Of a stretch of DNA of 64,000 bases, positions 8,404-19,382 are shown piece after piece; within the stretch, counting starts at the first letter, position 1; each line of letters starts with the position of its first letter. The translations under genes and the position numbers were made by a program. Origin of the DNA: Bartonella sp. F02 (GTDB lineage Bacteria > Pseudomonadota > Alphaproteobacteria > Rhizobiales > Rhizobiaceae). Below the pieces are notes generated by a model. It made no database searches and was not told the DNA's origin. It was given only the letters and a program-made list of their open reading frames with translations. The stretch spans positions 62,001-126,000 of the forward strand of contig NZ_JANHOK010000002.1 in the NCBI RefSeq assembly GCF_026929975.1, read 5' to 3'.

Positions 8404-10593
8404 ATGAAACAAGCCGTGACAGATAAAATTTCTGTGTATGATATAACAATGAAAGATTCAACGCGATTTGTGAATCGGGAATTTTCGTGGTTGGAATTTA
8501 ATAATCGTGTATTGATGGAAGCTGCTAATCCAAAGCATCCTCTTTTAGAGCGATTACAATTTCTGTCAATTTCAGCAAAAAATCTTGATGAATTTTTTAT
8601 GGTTCGTGTTGCTGGGCTTGTTGCTCAAATTCGTGCTGAGATTACAGAACGTAGTGCAGATGGACACACACCACAAGAACAGCTCGAGTTAGTGCTTGCT
8701 AAGATTTCACATTTGCAGATTCAGCAACAGAAAGAATTATGTGTTTTGCGTGATGAGTTGAAACAACATAATATTGAAATTATTGATTCTGATAAACTTT
8801 CATTGGTGGAAAGATTATGGCTTGAGAAATACTTTTTTGATGCGATTTTTCCTTCTTTAACATTTTTACCAGTTGATCCTTCTTCATCTTTTCCATTTGT
8901 TCCCAATTTAACTCTTTTTATGGCGTTCCAATTATTTGAATCTATTCATCAATCTTCTATGACTGTTTTAGTCCGTATACCAGCCAATTTGAAGCGTTTT
9001 GTCTTGCTTCCTCAAAATGGAGATGTTTTTCGTTTTATTGCTTTTGAGGACATTATTAATCTTTTTTCTTGTCGCTTGTTTCCTAGTTATCAAGTCGAAG
9101 GATTTGGTACATTTAGAGTGATCCGTGATAGCGATATTGAAGTGGAAGAAGAGGCTGAAGACCTCGTTCGTTTTTTTGAAAATGCATTAAAAAGGCGTCG
9201 TCGTGGACAGGTTATTCGAATAGAATTTGATGCAAAAATGCCTAAAAAGTTGCGTCAATTTATCACAAGTAAACTTGCGGCACCTTATCATTGTGTCAGT
9301 GTGCTAGATGGATTGTTGGCACTGAATATGATATCAGAAATTACGTCTATTACGCGCGATGATTTAAAGTTTGTTCCCTATACTCCTCGTTTATCTGGAT
9401 ATGTTCGTGCGTATGATGATGATTGTTTTGCAGCTATTCGTGAAAAAGATATTATTATTCATCATCCTTATGAGTCATTTGGTGTTGTTGTACAATTTTT
9501 ACGTCAAGCTGCCGATGATCCCAATGTTGTTGAAATTAAGCAAACACTTTACCGAACATCAAATGATAGTCCAATTGTTGCTGCTTTAATTGATGCGGCT
9601 AAACGCGGTAAGTCTGTAACTGCTTTGGTGGAGCTTAAAGCACGTTTTGATGAAGAGGCGAATATTCGTTGGGCTCGTGATCTTGAGCGCGCTGGTGTTC
9701 AGGTCGTTTTTGGTTTTATTGAACTTAAGACGCATGCTAAAATGTCGCTTGTAGTAAGGCAAGAAGAAAATCGTCTGCGTTTTTATGTTCATCTTGGAAC
9801 TGGAAATTATCATCCTATAACAGCTAAAATTTATACGGATCTTTCTTTTTTTAGTGCAAATGATGATATCGGTCGTGATGTTGCATTATTGTTTAATTAT
9901 ATTACTAAATATGCGCGACCAAATGAGCCAATGAAAATTGCTTTTTCGCCATTAACATTGCGGAGTCGTATTCTTCAGCATATCGAGGGTGAGATTAATA
10001 ATGCTCAACAAGGTTTATTTGCGGCTATTTGGATGAAAGTAAATTCATTAGTTGATCCTGAAATTATTGATGCTCTGTATTGTGCTAGTCAAGCGGGTGT
10101 GCAAATTGATTTAATTGTGCGTGGAATATGTTGTTTGCGGCCTGGTATTCCAAAAATTTCACAAAATATTCGTGTTAAATCAATTGTAGGGCGTTTTCTT
10201 GAGCATAGCCGTATTTTTTGTTTTGGAAATGGTGGAGATTTGCCCAATGAAAATGCCATTGTTTATTTTGGATCAGCCGATATGATGCCTCGTAATCTTG
10301 ATCACCGTGTTGAAGTGTTAATTCCAGCTTTGAATAAAACAGTTCATCATAAAGTTCTTTCGCAGATTATGTTGGCTAATATTCTTGATAACCAACAAAG
10401 CTTTGATATATTGAGCGATGGAACATCAAAACGTGTGATATTGCAAAGAGGTGAGATCCCGTTTAATGCGCAGGAGTATTTTATGATGGATGTGGGGCTT
10501 TCAGAATGGGAGCAATCTTTCTTATCTTCTGCTTCGCATTTGATTAAATTGCGTCGCCAGCGGGTAAAATACATAAAGACTGAAACTGAATGA
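8404..10593 (+). CDS. ppk: Polyphosphate kinase 1
   Basis: Ppk1 reversibly polymerises the gamma phosphate of ATP into inorganic polyphosphate. The 729-residue length is typical. The N-terminal domain starts FVNREFSWLEFNNRVL. The catalytic phospholipase-D-like domains contain KTHAK, whose histidine is near residue 444 and corresponds to the phosphorylated histidine in characterised enzymes, and EHSRIFCF with a second conserved histidine near residue 601. LGTGNYHP is also conserved. Its stop overlaps the start of ppx in an ATGA tetranucleotide, so synthesis and hydrolysis of polyphosphate are translationally coupled. The ATG at 8404 has only a weak ribosome binding site; an alternative ATG exists at 8449. 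Confidence 0.97.
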   Translation: MKQAVTDKISVYDITMKDSTRFVNREFSWLEFNNRVLMEAANPKHPLLERLQFLSISAKNLDEFFMVRVAGLVAQIRAEITERSADGHTPQEQLELVLAKISHLQIQQQKELCVLRDELKQHNIEIIDSDKLSLVERLWLEKYFFDAIFPSLTFLPVDPSSSFPFVPNLTLFMAFQLFESIHQSSMTVLVRIPANLKRFVLLPQNGDVFRFIAFEDIINLFSCRLFPSYQVEGFGTFRVIRDSDIEVEEEAEDLVRFFENALKRRRRGQVIRIEFDAKMPKKLRQFITSKLAAPYHCVSVLDGLLALNMISEITSITRDDLKFVPYTPRLSGYVRAYDDDCFAAIREKDIIIHHPYESFGVVVQFLRQAADDPNVVEIKQTLYRTSNDSPIVAALIDAAKRGKSVTALVELKARFDEEANIRWARDLERAGVQVVFGFIELKTHAKMSLVVRQEENRLRFYVHLGTGNYHPITAKIYTDLSFFSANDDIGRDVALLFNYITKYARPNEPMKIAFSPLTLRSRILQHIEGEINNAQQGLFAAIWMKVNSLVDPEIIDALYCASQAGVQIDLIVRGICCLRPGIPKISQNIRVKSIVGRFLEHSRIFCFGNGGDLPNENAIVYFGSADMMPRNLDHRVEVLIPALNKTVHHKVLSQIMLANILDNQQSFDILSDGTSKRVILQRGEIPFNAQEYFMMDVGLSEWEQSFLSSASHLIKLRRQRVKYIKTETE

Positions 10594-12101
10594 CGTATAC
10601 AAGTGCTCAGGGTCGATTGAAAGGGCGTAAGCCAGTTGCTGTTATCGATATTGGTTCGAATTCTATTCGGCTTGTTGTTTATGAAGGTCTTGTTCGTTCG
10701 CCAACAGTTTTATTTAATGAAAAAATTCTTTGTGGTCTTGGTCAAGGTGTTGCAAAAACTGGATTTTTAGAAGAAAAATCAATTAAAAGAGCATTGCAAA
10801 CATTGAAGCGATTTCGTGCACTCTGTCAACAAATTGGCGTCAATGAAATTTATACTTTAGCAACAGCAGCAGCGCGAGAAGCGAAAAATGGGCAGGTTTT
10901 TATTCAAAATGCTGAGCACATTTTGCAAAATAAAATATATATTCTTTCGGGAAATGAAGAAGCTCTTTATTCAGCCTATGGAGTAATCTCTACCTTTTAT
11001 CAACCAAAAGGTGTTGTTGGTGATCTTGGTGGTGGAAGTCTTGAACTTATTAATATTGATAATTCTGATGTGGGGAAAGGAATAACACTTCCGTTAGGAG
11101 GGTTACGGCTGCAGTATATGTCGAACAATAATATTGTTACTGCAGAAAAAATTGTACGTGAAACACTTTGTAAAGTTTCTCATCTCTCTGAAGTTGGAGC
11201 GCCTTATTTTTATGCAGTTGGGGGAACTTGGCGTAATTTAGCTAAGTTTCATATGATGGCAACAAACTACGGTTTACCTGTTGTGCATGGCTATGAAGTT
11301 GATGCACATGAAATGAAAGATTTTCTGCATCTTGTTGTGAGTGATGATATTAATACGATAAAAGGAATTTCAACGATTTCAAAAAACCGTCGTCAACTTC
11401 TGGCTTATGGAGCTGTTGTTCTTATTGAACTTATACAATATATGGGGTTTAAAAAAATAGTTTTTTCTGGAGCTGGAGTTCGTGAAGGTTTTGTGTATTC
11501 CAAACTATCGCAACAAGTGCGTGCATCAGATCCTTTAATTGCAGCATGTGCGGAAATGGCTATTTTACGGGCACGTTCACCAAAGCAAGCAGAAGAGCTC
11601 ATTAATTTTACTACAAATGCATTTGAGGCTTTTGAAATTTCAGAAATTGAAAATGAATATCGTTATCGTAAAGCTGCGTGTCTTCTTGCTGATATTGGCT
11701 GGCGTATACATCCAGATTATCGAGGGAATGAAGCTGCTAATCAAATAGCATTGGGGTCTTATCCAGGAATTTCTCATGAAGGGCGCATTTATGCTGCATT
11801 GTCAGTTTTTTTTCGCAATGCAGGTTTATTTTCTGATAAAGAGCTTCCAACTCTTTTCAAATTAGCAACCGTTGATATTATGGAAAAAGCGCGCATTCTT
11901 GGTGGCATTATGCGGATAGCAAGTCTCTTCAGTACTTCTATTGAAGGCGTTTTACCTAATTTATTGTGGGAGAAGAAAAAAGATTGTATTACATTACATA
12001 TTCCAGTGCGCTATGCGGATTTAATTGGTGAGCGACCTCTTGGGCGATTAAAGCAATTATCAAAAATAATAAAGTTACCTGTGATCTTTGAAATATCTTA
12101 A
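10590..12101 (+). CDS. ppx: Exopolyphosphatase (Ppx/GppA family)
   Basis: A 503-residue member of the ASKHA-fold Ppx/GppA phosphatases, which remove terminal phosphates from polyphosphate and in some members hydrolyse pppGpp. The phosphate-1 loop VIDIGSNSIRLVVYEG begins at residue 18, and the second nucleotide-binding loop GDLGGGSLEL is near residue 145. The C-terminal HD-like region found in long members is present. It overlaps ppk by 4 bp, so the two are one operon and polyphosphate level is probably set by their balance. Which of the two activities dominates cannot be told from sequence. Confidence 0.94.
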   Translation: MTYTSAQGRLKGRKPVAVIDIGSNSIRLVVYEGLVRSPTVLFNEKILCGLGQGVAKTGFLEEKSIKRALQTLKRFRALCQQIGVNEIYTLATAAAREAKNGQVFIQNAEHILQNKIYILSGNEEALYSAYGVISTFYQPKGVVGDLGGGSLELINIDNSDVGKGITLPLGGLRLQYMSNNNIVTAEKIVRETLCKVSHLSEVGAPYFYAVGGTWRNLAKFHMMATNYGLPVVHGYEVDAHEMKDFLHLVVSDDINTIKGISTISKNRRQLLAYGAVVLIELIQYMGFKKIVFSGAGVREGFVYSKLSQQVRASDPLIAACAEMAILRARSPKQAEELINFTTNAFEAFEISEIENEYRYRKAACLLADIGWRIHPDYRGNEAANQIALGSYPGISHEGRIYAALSVFFRNAGLFSDKELPTLFKLATVDIMEKARILGGIMRIASLFSTSIEGVLPNLLWEKKKDCITLHIPVRYADLIGERPLGRLKQLSKIIKLPVIFEIS

Positions 12102-12180
12102 GTTTTTTTATTATTTTATTCTAAAAATATTTTAATTTATTTGATGGATGTGTACTGCTCTTGGAAAAACTCTCTATCGA

Positions 12181-13335
12181 TTAGAGGTATTTGATTTTTA
12201 TTTTTTCATTGTTAAAATAAAGTCCTATTTGACCTTTAAGTAATTGTTCAGCTTTTTTACCAAATATTTCATAACGCCACCCATTCATAGCGGGTATATT
12301 GTGTGTTCCAGTGCCGTTGGCAATTTTTTCTAGATCACTAGAAGTTGCAATAATTTTGGGAGCAATGCTATTCTCATTAGCAACAAGCTTTAATAGAACT
12401 TTAAGAAGATCAATTGCTGCAGTTGTTTTAGCTTTGATAACATTATGCTTAGGCAGTGTAGGCAAGTTATCTGAATCAACTTTTAAGCCTTCATGGATAG
12501 CTTTGAGAAGTGTTTGCATGGTTGATGATGAACGATTCCAATTTTTGTTGAAACCCCGCAACCGTTGCAAAGTTGATTCATCTTTTGGTTGTTGTATTGC
12601 AATTTCTATGAGACATTCATCTTTTAGGATATGACGACGCGGAATATTATGCTCTTTTGCTTCGCGCTCACGCCAAGCTGCTATTTTTTGTAATACAGCA
12701 AGCTCACGAGGTTTTTTGACTTTTCCTTTTACTTTTGTCCATGCTTCATCTTCTGGTATGTCATAGGTTTTTGGTGTTAAAAGTGATGCTATTTCGTCAT
12801 TTATCCAGTGAAGGCGTTTATTTTTTTCTAATTGTGTTTTCAATGAAAGGTATACGTCTCTTAAATATGTAACGTCGGCAAGTGCATAGAGGAGTTGTTT
12901 TTCGGAAAGAGGGCGACAACTCCAGTCTGTAAAGCGAGAAGATTTATCAAGATGGTGTCCAGTACAATGTTGTACAATTTGATCATAAGAAATAGAATCA
13001 CCAAAACCACAAATTGATCCCGCTACTTGTGTGTCAAATAAAGGGTAAGGAATAACTCCTCCAAGATGATAAATAATTTCAATGTCTTGCCGAGCCGCAT
13101 GAAAAACTTTAACAATTTTATCATCTTTCATTAGGTCAAAAAATGGCTGTAAGTTAATATCGGGTGATATAGGATCAATAAGCACGGTAGCATTTGGTGA
13201 TGCAAGCTGAATCAAGCACAATTGAGGCCAAAAAGTTGTTTCGCGGATAAACTCGGTATCTACTGTTACAAAATCAGAATTACGTAAAGTTGTAATAGCT
13301 TTTTCGAGATCAGTTGTTTGTGTAATAAGTTTCAT
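12181..13335 (-). CDS. rnd: Ribonuclease D
   Basis: A 384-residue 3'-5' exoribonuclease of the DEDDy superfamily that trims tRNA and other stable RNA precursors. The metal-binding residues are visible: Asp26-x-Glu28 (VDTEF), Asp84 in HAARQD, and Tyr150-x3-Asp154 in YALAD. An HRDC nucleic-acid-binding domain occupies roughly residues 205-290, and a short C-terminal region follows. Length and spacing match the E. coli enzyme. It is convergent with ppx and divergent from aspS. A 16-bp direct duplication lies immediately upstream of its start codon. Confidence 0.95.
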   Translation of the reverse strand: MKLITQTTDLEKAITTLRNSDFVTVDTEFIRETTFWPQLCLIQLASPNATVLIDPISPDINLQPFFDLMKDDKIVKVFHAARQDIEIIYHLGGVIPYPLFDTQVAGSICGFGDSISYDQIVQHCTGHHLDKSSRFTDWSCRPLSEKQLLYALADVTYLRDVYLSLKTQLEKNKRLHWINDEIASLLTPKTYDIPEDEAWTKVKGKVKKPRELAVLQKIAAWREREAKEHNIPRRHILKDECLIEIAIQQPKDESTLQRLRGFNKNWNRSSSTMQTLLKAIHEGLKVDSDNLPTLPKHNVIKAKTTAAIDLLKVLLKLVANENSIAPKIIATSSDLEKIANGTGTHNIPAMNGWRYEIFGKKAEQLLKGQIGLYFNNEKIKIKYL

Positions 13336-13505
13336 TATCTTAGTATAACAAAAATCTCAGTATAACAAAGTCGATTTAATTTGTCTTTGATATTGTTTTT
13401 TTAATCTTTGTAGTCATATCTTGACAAATTATGATTAAAAAGCGTTTGTAATACGTATAAAACAATTATAACAAGAAAAAACAATTATAACCAAAGGCAA
13501 AAACT
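13336..13505. promoter_or_regulatory. Divergent rnd/aspS spacer with two pairs of direct repeats
   Basis: The spacer holds two short near-tandem duplications. One lies beside the rnd start (13337-13352 and 13354-13369, 15 of 16 identical). The other lies beside the aspS start (AACAATTATAAC at 13461-13472 and 13480-13491). A TTGACA hexamer at 13421-13426 is a plausible -35 for aspS. The best -10-like sequence, TGTAAT at 13447-13452, is 20 bp away, longer than usual. Confidence 0.4.
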
Positions 13506-15296
13506 ATGCACCGTTATCGCAGTCATAATTGCGCCGCTCTTCGTAAAAGCGACGTAGGAATTCAGGTTCGTCTTTCAGGGTGGGTTCATCGTGTTCGCGA
13601 TCATGGTGGGATTCTTTTTGTTGATTTGCGCGATCATTTTGGAATCACACAAATTGTTGTTGATCCTGCTTCGCCGGCTTTTAAAATCATTGATAAAGTT
13701 CGTGCTGAATGGGTTATTCGTGTGGATGGAGAAGTGCGTGCACGTTCTGAGGATGTTATTAATGCCTCTCTTCCAACGGGTGAGATTGAAATTTTTGCTC
13801 AAGAAGTTGAAATCCTTTCAAAATCTGATGAACTTCCTTTACCTGTTTTTGGAGAACCTGATTATCCAGAGGATATGCGTTTGAAATATCGTTTTCTTGA
13901 TTTACGTCGGGAAACTATGCACAAAAATATCATGCGCCGTACGGAAATTATTTCTTCGATGAGACGACATATGCAGGAAAATGGTTTCACAGAATTCACG
14001 ACACCACTTTTAACAGCATCATCACCAGAAGGAGCACGAGATTTTTTAGTTCCAAGTCGTATTCATCAGGGTAAGTTTTATGCACTTCCTCAGGCGCCTC
14101 AGCAATATAAGCAATTATTAATGATGTCTGGTTTTGATCGCTATTTTCAAATAGCTCCTTGTTTTAGAGATGAAGATCCACGCGCAGATCGTCTTCCAGG
14201 TGAATTTTATCAGTTAGATATTGAAATGAGTTTCGTTGAACAAGAAGATGTTCTAGCAACGATGGAACCTATTATGCGTTCTGTTTTTGAAGAGTTCGCA
14301 GATGGAAAATCTGTGACTCAGAAATTTCCTCGTATTTCGTATGATGAAGCGATTCGGAAATATGGTTCAGATAAACCTGATCTACGGAATCCAATTATTA
14401 TGGAAGACGTCTCACAACATTTTCGTGATTCTGGTTTTAAAGTTTTTGCTCAAATTCTTGCTGATGATCAAAATTCACAAGTGTGGGCTATTCCTGCTAA
14501 AACGGGTGGGAGTCGGGCTTTTTGCGATCGAATGAATATATGGGCACAAAGTGAAGGACAGCCAGGACTTGGTTATATTTTTTGGCGTAAGGAAAATGAA
14601 ACCTTTGAAGGAGCAGGTCCTATCGCTAAAAATATTGGTGAACAAAAAACAGAAGCTATTCGTGTTCAACTTGGACTTGGAAGTGGTGATGCTTGCTTTT
14701 TTGTTGCTGGAAATCCAAAAAAAATTGCAGCTTTTGCTGGTGCTGCTCGTACACGAGCAGGAGAAGAACTAGGCCTTATTGATACTGAATGTTTTTCATT
14801 GGCATGGATTGTTAATTTTCCATTTTTTGAATGGAATGAAGATGAGAAAAAACTTGATTTCGCACATAATCCTTTTTCCATGCCTCAGGGGGGACAAGAT
14901 GCTGTTGATAATCAAGATCCTCTTACTCTTAAGGCTTTCCAATATGATCTTGTGTGCAATGGTTATGAAATTGCATCAGGAGGAATCCGTAATCATTCTC
15001 CAGAAATGATGCTTAAAGTTTTTGATCTTGTTGGTCTTTCTAAAGACGTCGTAGAAGAACGTTTTGGAGGACTTTATCGTGCATTTCATTATGGTGCTCC
15101 TCCACATGGCGGTATGGCAGCAGGTATTGATCGCATTATTATGATTTTACAAGGTGTAAAAAATTTACGTGAAATTTCTTTATTCCCGATGAATCAGCAA
15201 GCGTTCGATCTTTTGATGAGTGCTCCATCTGATGTTTCTGCTACACAGTTACATGATCTAGGAATTCGAATTGTTCCGCCTGTTAAAAATACTTGA
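13506..15296 (+). CDS. aspS: Aspartyl-tRNA synthetase
   Basis: A class IIb aminoacyl-tRNA synthetase of 596 residues. The N-terminal OB-fold anticodon-binding domain starts [18 protein letters not shown]. Motif 2 ([17 protein letters not shown]) begins near residue 220, the bacterial GAD insertion lies between motifs 2 and 3, and motif 3 ([10 protein letters not shown]) is near residue 535. Many alphaproteobacterial AspRS enzymes are non-discriminating and also charge tRNA-Asn for later amidation by GatCAB; whether that applies here would need the rest of the genome. It is a monocistronic unit followed by a 417-bp gap. Confidence 0.97.
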   Translation: MHRYRSHNCAALRKSDVGIQVRLSGWVHRVRDHGGILFVDLRDHFGITQIVVDPASPAFKIIDKVRAEWVIRVDGEVRARSEDVINASLPTGEIEIFAQEVEILSKSDELPLPVFGEPDYPEDMRLKYRFLDLRRETMHKNIMRRTEIISSMRRHMQENGFTEFTTPLLTASSPEGARDFLVPSRIHQGKFYALPQAPQQYKQLLMMSGFDRYFQIAPCFRDEDPRADRLPGEFYQLDIEMSFVEQEDVLATMEPIMRSVFEEFADGKSVTQKFPRISYDEAIRKYGSDKPDLRNPIIMEDVSQHFRDSGFKVFAQILADDQNSQVWAIPAKTGGSRAFCDRMNIWAQSEGQPGLGYIFWRKENETFEGAGPIAKNIGEQKTEAIRVQLGLGSGDACFFVAGNPKKIAAFAGAARTRAGEELGLIDTECFSLAWIVNFPFFEWNEDEKKLDFAHNPFSMPQGGQDAVDNQDPLTLKAFQYDLVCNGYEIASGGIRNHSPEMMLKVFDLVGLSKDVVEERFGGLYRAFHYGAPPHGGMAAGIDRIIMILQGVKNLREISLFPMNQQAFDLLMSAPSDVSATQLHDLGIRIVPPVKNT

Positions 15297-15713
15297 TAAA
15301 GAGTTGTTGTTATGCTTCTGGAGATGAGAAATTAGCAGAGGGGAGATTTGTTTGTCGTTTAAATATGATAAGGCCGTGTTGTTGCTGATTATAGGTTTTT
15401 AGATCTTGCAAGAAATATCGGTTTTTGTCGCATTTATTCTACAAAAGTTTTCTATCTGTTTTTTATTCCAGTTCTTTCAAGATTGTTTTTCAAAAAGATT
15501 TTTATATTAACAATAGTTTTTCTGTTTCTTTGCTGAAATTAATAGGAAAGTACTTATTTATTTGAAAAACAGAGAACATTGTCTATGCATGTTTTTGTAA
15601 TAATATTTTTTCGATGTAATGTGATTTTAGTAAAATAATCTGTAAATGAAAAATATACTAAAAGTTTTTTCATCGAATAATAGTTTTTATTTTGTAATTT
15701 CTATCTTAGTGCT
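15297..15713. other. 417-bp spacer between aspS and parC
   Basis: Strongly AT-rich sequence with many T runs. I see no open frame with a credible start and ribosome binding site, no RNA gene and no strong terminator hairpin. It presumably contains the parC promoter and may be the residue of an eroded gene. Confidence 0.4.
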
Positions 15714-17963
15714 ATGTCTGATAAAATAAATTTGCTTTCCGATAAAGAACATATCCATCCAATAGAGTTGCGTTCTGCTTTACAAGAGCGCTATTTGTCT
15801 TATGCGCTTTCTACCATTACACATCGTGCACTGCCTGATGTGCGTGATGGATTGAAGCCTGTGCATAGACGTATTCTTCATGCAATGCGTTTACTCAGAC
15901 TTAATCCTGGGCAACCTTATGCTAAATGCGCGCGCATTGTTGGTGATGTAATGGGAAAATTTCATCCTCATGGTGATGCTTCTATTTATGATGCATTAGT
16001 GCGTTTAGCTCAGAATTTTGCTGTTCGTTACCCCTTGATTGATGGACAAGGTAACTTTGGTAATATTGATGGAGATAATGCTGCTGCAATGCGTTATACG
16101 GAAGCACGTATGACTGAAGTGGCAGCGTTATTGCTTGAAGGAATCAATGAAAACGCTATTGATTTTCGTTTGACTTATAATGAAGAAGATGAAGAGCCTA
16201 TTGTTTTACCTGGAGCTTTTCCTAATCTTTTAGCTAATGGTTCTTCAGGTATTGCTGTTGGGATGGCTACATCAATTCCACCACATAATGTTTCTGAATT
16301 ATGTGACGCAGCATTGCATTTAATTGCTAATCCTGATGCAAATGATGAAGATTTAAATCAATTTGTGCTTGGACCTGATTTCCCAACGGGTGGCATTTTA
16401 ATTGAATCTAAAAAAAGCATTCAAGAATCTTATCGAACAGGACGTGGTTTTTTTCGACTACGTTCGCGTTGGCATCAAGAAACAGGGAATCGTGGTTCTT
16501 ATGTCATTGTTGTCACTGAAATTCCATATCAAGTTCAAAAGTCGCGATTGATTGAAAAAACAGCGGAATTATTGCTTTCACGACGTTTACCAATGCTTGA
16601 AGATATTCACGATGAGTCAGCAGAAGATATTCGTATTGTGCTTGTTCCTAAAAACCGTACGATTGATCCTGATCTTTTGATGGAGTCGCTTTTTAAATTA
16701 ACTGATTTTGAAGTAAGATTTCCTCTTAATCTTAATGTATTGACTTTAGGAAAAATTCCTAATGTTCTTTCTTTGCGTGAAAGTTTACAACAGTGGCTGA
16801 ATCATCGCCAAGAAGTACTTGTTCGGTGTTCGAATTATCGATTGAATGAAATTGATCGTCGATTAGAAATTTTACATGGTTATCTTACTGCATATTTAAA
16901 TCTTGATGAAGTCATCCAAATTATTCGTGAAGAAGATGAGCCAAAAAAAGAGTTAATTGTACGTTTTCAATTAACGGAAATTCAAGCTGAAGCTATTCTT
17001 AATATGCGTTTGCGTTCTTTACGAAAACTTGAACATCTTGAAATTCGTAAGGAATTTGAAGCTCTAAAAAATGAAAAAGAGCAATTACAAAGTCTTTTAG
17101 ATTCCCACACAGAACAGTGGAAAGCAATTTCAAAGGAAATAATAAAAGTTCGTCAAACTTTTGGTTCTGAAACATTTTTGGGCAAAAGACGAACGACGTT
17201 TGAAGAAGCTCCAAGACATAATGTTGATGAAATTCATCAAGCAATGATTGAAAAAGAACCAGTGACTATTGTTATTTCTGAAAAAGGTTGGGTTCGTGCA
17301 TTGAAGGGACATTTGAGTGATTATAAAACACTTTCTTTTAAAGAAGATGATTGCTTAAAAATAGCTTTTTCAGCATTCACGACCGATAAAATTATCGTGA
17401 TCAGTACGGGCGGAAAATTTTTTACAATTAATGCAAATACGTTACCTGGAGGACGGGGGCATGGTGATCCAATTCGTATTTTAGTTGATATGGAAGATGA
17501 GCACGATATTTTGACAGCATTTGTTTGTAACGTACAGGAAAAATTGCTTTTGGTTTCGTCGTCTGGAAATGGTTTTATTGTTTCAGAATCTGATGTGATT
17601 GCCAACACACGCAAAGGAAAGCAAGTTATGAATGTGAAGTCTCCTGATCAGATGAAACTGTGCATTCCAGTTAATGGTGATCACGTTGCAGTGGTGGGAG
17701 AAAATCGTAAAATGCTTATTTTCCCCATTGAGCAAATGCCAGAAATGAATCGAGGTAAAGGAGTTCGTTTGCAACGTTACAAAAGTGGTAGTGTTGTTGA
17801 TGTAAAAACTTTTAATTTATCAGAAGGTTTAAGCTGGCAAGATGCTGCTGAACGAAGTTTTAATCGTCAAGCAAATGAACTTATTGAATGGATGGGAACG
17901 CGTGCTGGGGTAGGGCGTTTAGTTCCAAAGGGTTTTCCAAAATCAGGAAAATTTACCAATTAA
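15714..17963 (+). CDS. parC: DNA topoisomerase IV subunit A
   Basis: ParC is the DNA-cleaving subunit of topoisomerase IV, which decatenates daughter chromosomes using ATP hydrolysed by ParE (encoded at 41304-43382). The 749-residue protein begins with the winged-helix cleavage domain ([18 protein letters not shown]). The active-site tyrosine is Tyr128 in [12 protein letters not shown] coiled-coil tower spans about residues 370-480, and a reduced beta-pinwheel C-terminal domain follows. ParC is chosen over GyrA because of the length, the short C-terminal domain and the lack of an obvious GyrA box. A strong terminator hairpin follows. Confidence 0.93.
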   Translation: MSDKINLLSDKEHIHPIELRSALQERYLSYALSTITHRALPDVRDGLKPVHRRILHAMRLLRLNPGQPYAKCARIVGDVMGKFHPHGDASIYDALVRLAQNFAVRYPLIDGQGNFGNIDGDNAAAMRYTEARMTEVAALLLEGINENAIDFRLTYNEEDEEPIVLPGAFPNLLANGSSGIAVGMATSIPPHNVSELCDAALHLIANPDANDEDLNQFVLGPDFPTGGILIESKKSIQESYRTGRGFFRLRSRWHQETGNRGSYVIVVTEIPYQVQKSRLIEKTAELLLSRRLPMLEDIHDESAEDIRIVLVPKNRTIDPDLLMESLFKLTDFEVRFPLNLNVLTLGKIPNVLSLRESLQQWLNHRQEVLVRCSNYRLNEIDRRLEILHGYLTAYLNLDEVIQIIREEDEPKKELIVRFQLTEIQAEAILNMRLRSLRKLEHLEIRKEFEALKNEKEQLQSLLDSHTEQWKAISKEIIKVRQTFGSETFLGKRRTTFEEAPRHNVDEIHQAMIEKEPVTIVISEKGWVRALKGHLSDYKTLSFKEDDCLKIAFSAFTTDKIIVISTGGKFFTINANTLPGGRGHGDPIRILVDMEDEHDILTAFVCNVQEKLLLVSSSGNGFIVSESDVIANTRKGKQVMNVKSPDQMKLCIPVNGDHVAVVGENRKMLIFPIEQMPEMNRGKGVRLQRYKSGSVVDVKTFNLSEGLSWQDAAERSFNRQANELIEWMGTRAGVGRLVPKGFPKSGKFTN

Positions 17964-18000
17964 CGTCAATAGAGCCATATTTTTAGACAATAAAATCTAA

Positions 18001-18046
18001 AAATATCTTCAACAGTAATACTGTTAAAGATATTTTCGGTCTTTTT
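18001..18046. terminator. Bidirectional terminator between parC and the exporter gene
   Basis: The arms 18001-18009 and 18027-18035 are perfectly complementary (9 bp). A single mismatch and then a 6-bp inner stem (18011-18016 with 18020-18025) close on a 3-base loop. Six T at 18041-18046 follow on the plus strand, and the minus side is also T-rich, so the hairpin can serve both convergent genes. Confidence 0.8.
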
Positions 18047-18065
18047 TATGTTTTATGACTTATAT

Positions 18066-19319
18066 TTATTGAATATTATATTGCTGGAAAAGGCGTCCAC
18101 GTTCAGCCCATAAAACAAGAAATATAGCAGCGATACTAAGAAGGAAAAATCCTACCGAATTGGGAGTTACCGTTTCATTGAATTGTTGAGCAATAATAAA
18201 ACTAAGACCTGTTCCAACAGAGGTTTGAAGAAAACCGGATACAGAAGATGCCGTTCCAGCAATTTCTCCTGCAGATTCAAGAGCAAGTGCATTGAAATTA
18301 GGCATCATACCACCGCACGTAAACATCAAGATGCAATATAATGACATATAAAGAGGGAAAGGAATAATACCATCGGTTAAAATTGAACTTACAAACATAG
18401 TACACGAAGCAGCAAAAAAGAAGAAAAGCATGCTATGCGCTATGCGCCGCATTCCGAGACGTCCAACAAATCGAGAGTTTAAAAATGATGCTATAGCTTG
18501 AAATGCAGCACCAATCGCAAAAAAGACAGGGAACCAAAAGCCTAAATTATAAATCCCTTCATATATTTGTTGTGATGTATTAATAGTGATAAAAATAAAG
18601 CTTAAAAGAATAGAAGCAGCAAGCGTATAACACAGGATAGTACGATTGGTCATAACAAATGAAAAGCTATATTTTACAGAAGAAAAGGAAAGAGAGCGTG
18701 GTGTATGCAGAGTTTCAGGTAAACGAAATTGAATCCAAATCATTAATCCAAAACCAACAAGAGCCATAAATATAAAAATAAGTTGCCAGTTCCCAAGAAG
18801 TAAAATCATTTGTCCTGTTGCAGGCCCGAGCATTGCTGCAATGAGAAAAACCATCACAACTATAGACATAACTTCTGCCATTTTTCGTCCACTATAAAGG
18901 TCTCTTACAATGGAAATTGTAAGCACGCGTATAGCAGCCCCTCCAATTCCTTGTAAGATACGTAAAATAAGTAAGACAGAAAAGCTTGATATGAATGCAC
19001 TAGCAATTGCTGTAAATGAATAAAGTGCAAGACCAATCAGAACAAGTTTACGACGTCCATAACGGTCACTGATAGGACCAAAAAATATTTGCGATATACC
19101 ATAACTGATAAGGTAGGAAGAAATAATATAATGTTGAGTATTTTCATCAGTAATATGAAAATTTGCTAAAATATCAGGCATAGCTGGCAACATAATATCA
19201 ATGGCTATAGAATTGATTGCCATGAGTGCTGCAATAACAATAACAAATTCTTTATACCCAATTTTTTCTTTGATGGTATCTATATGCTTTTGAGTATCAA
19301 CAGAGTATGACATACGCAT
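18066..19319 (-). CDS. MFS transporter, Bcr/CflA drug-resistance type
   Basis: A 417-residue inner-membrane protein with about 12 predicted hydrophobic helices. The MFS motif A between helices 2 and 3 is clear (GPISDRYGRRKLVL, residues 81-94). The motif-C-like glycine/proline helix (AMLGPATGQMILL) is typical of drug/H+ antiporters, and the PAMPDI segment of the first helix is typical of the Bcr/CflA family. Members export bicyclomycin, chloramphenicol or small metabolites; the substrate here is unknown. It is the last gene of the minus-strand block, 63 bp after grxD. The start could also be the ATG at 19313. Confidence 0.88.
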   Translation of the reverse strand: MRMSYSVDTQKHIDTIKEKIGYKEFVIVIAALMAINSIAIDIMLPAMPDILANFHITDENTQHYIISSYLISYGISQIFFGPISDRYGRRKLVLIGLALYSFTAIASAFISSFSVLLILRILQGIGGAAIRVLTISIVRDLYSGRKMAEVMSIVVMVFLIAAMLGPATGQMILLLGNWQLIFIFMALVGFGLMIWIQFRLPETLHTPRSLSFSSVKYSFSFVMTNRTILCYTLAASILLSFIFITINTSQQIYEGIYNLGFWFPVFFAIGAAFQAIASFLNSRFVGRLGMRRIAHSMLFFFFAASCTMFVSSILTDGIIPFPLYMSLYCILMFTCGGMMPNFNALALESAGEIAGTASSVSGFLQTSVGTGLSFIIAQQFNETVTPNSVGFFLLSIAAIFLVLWAERGRLFQQYNIQ

Positions 19320-19382
19320 CCTTGAAATAAAAGTTTTGGCTGAGCAATATTTTATAATTTGTTCAATAAAACGAGAAACAAA

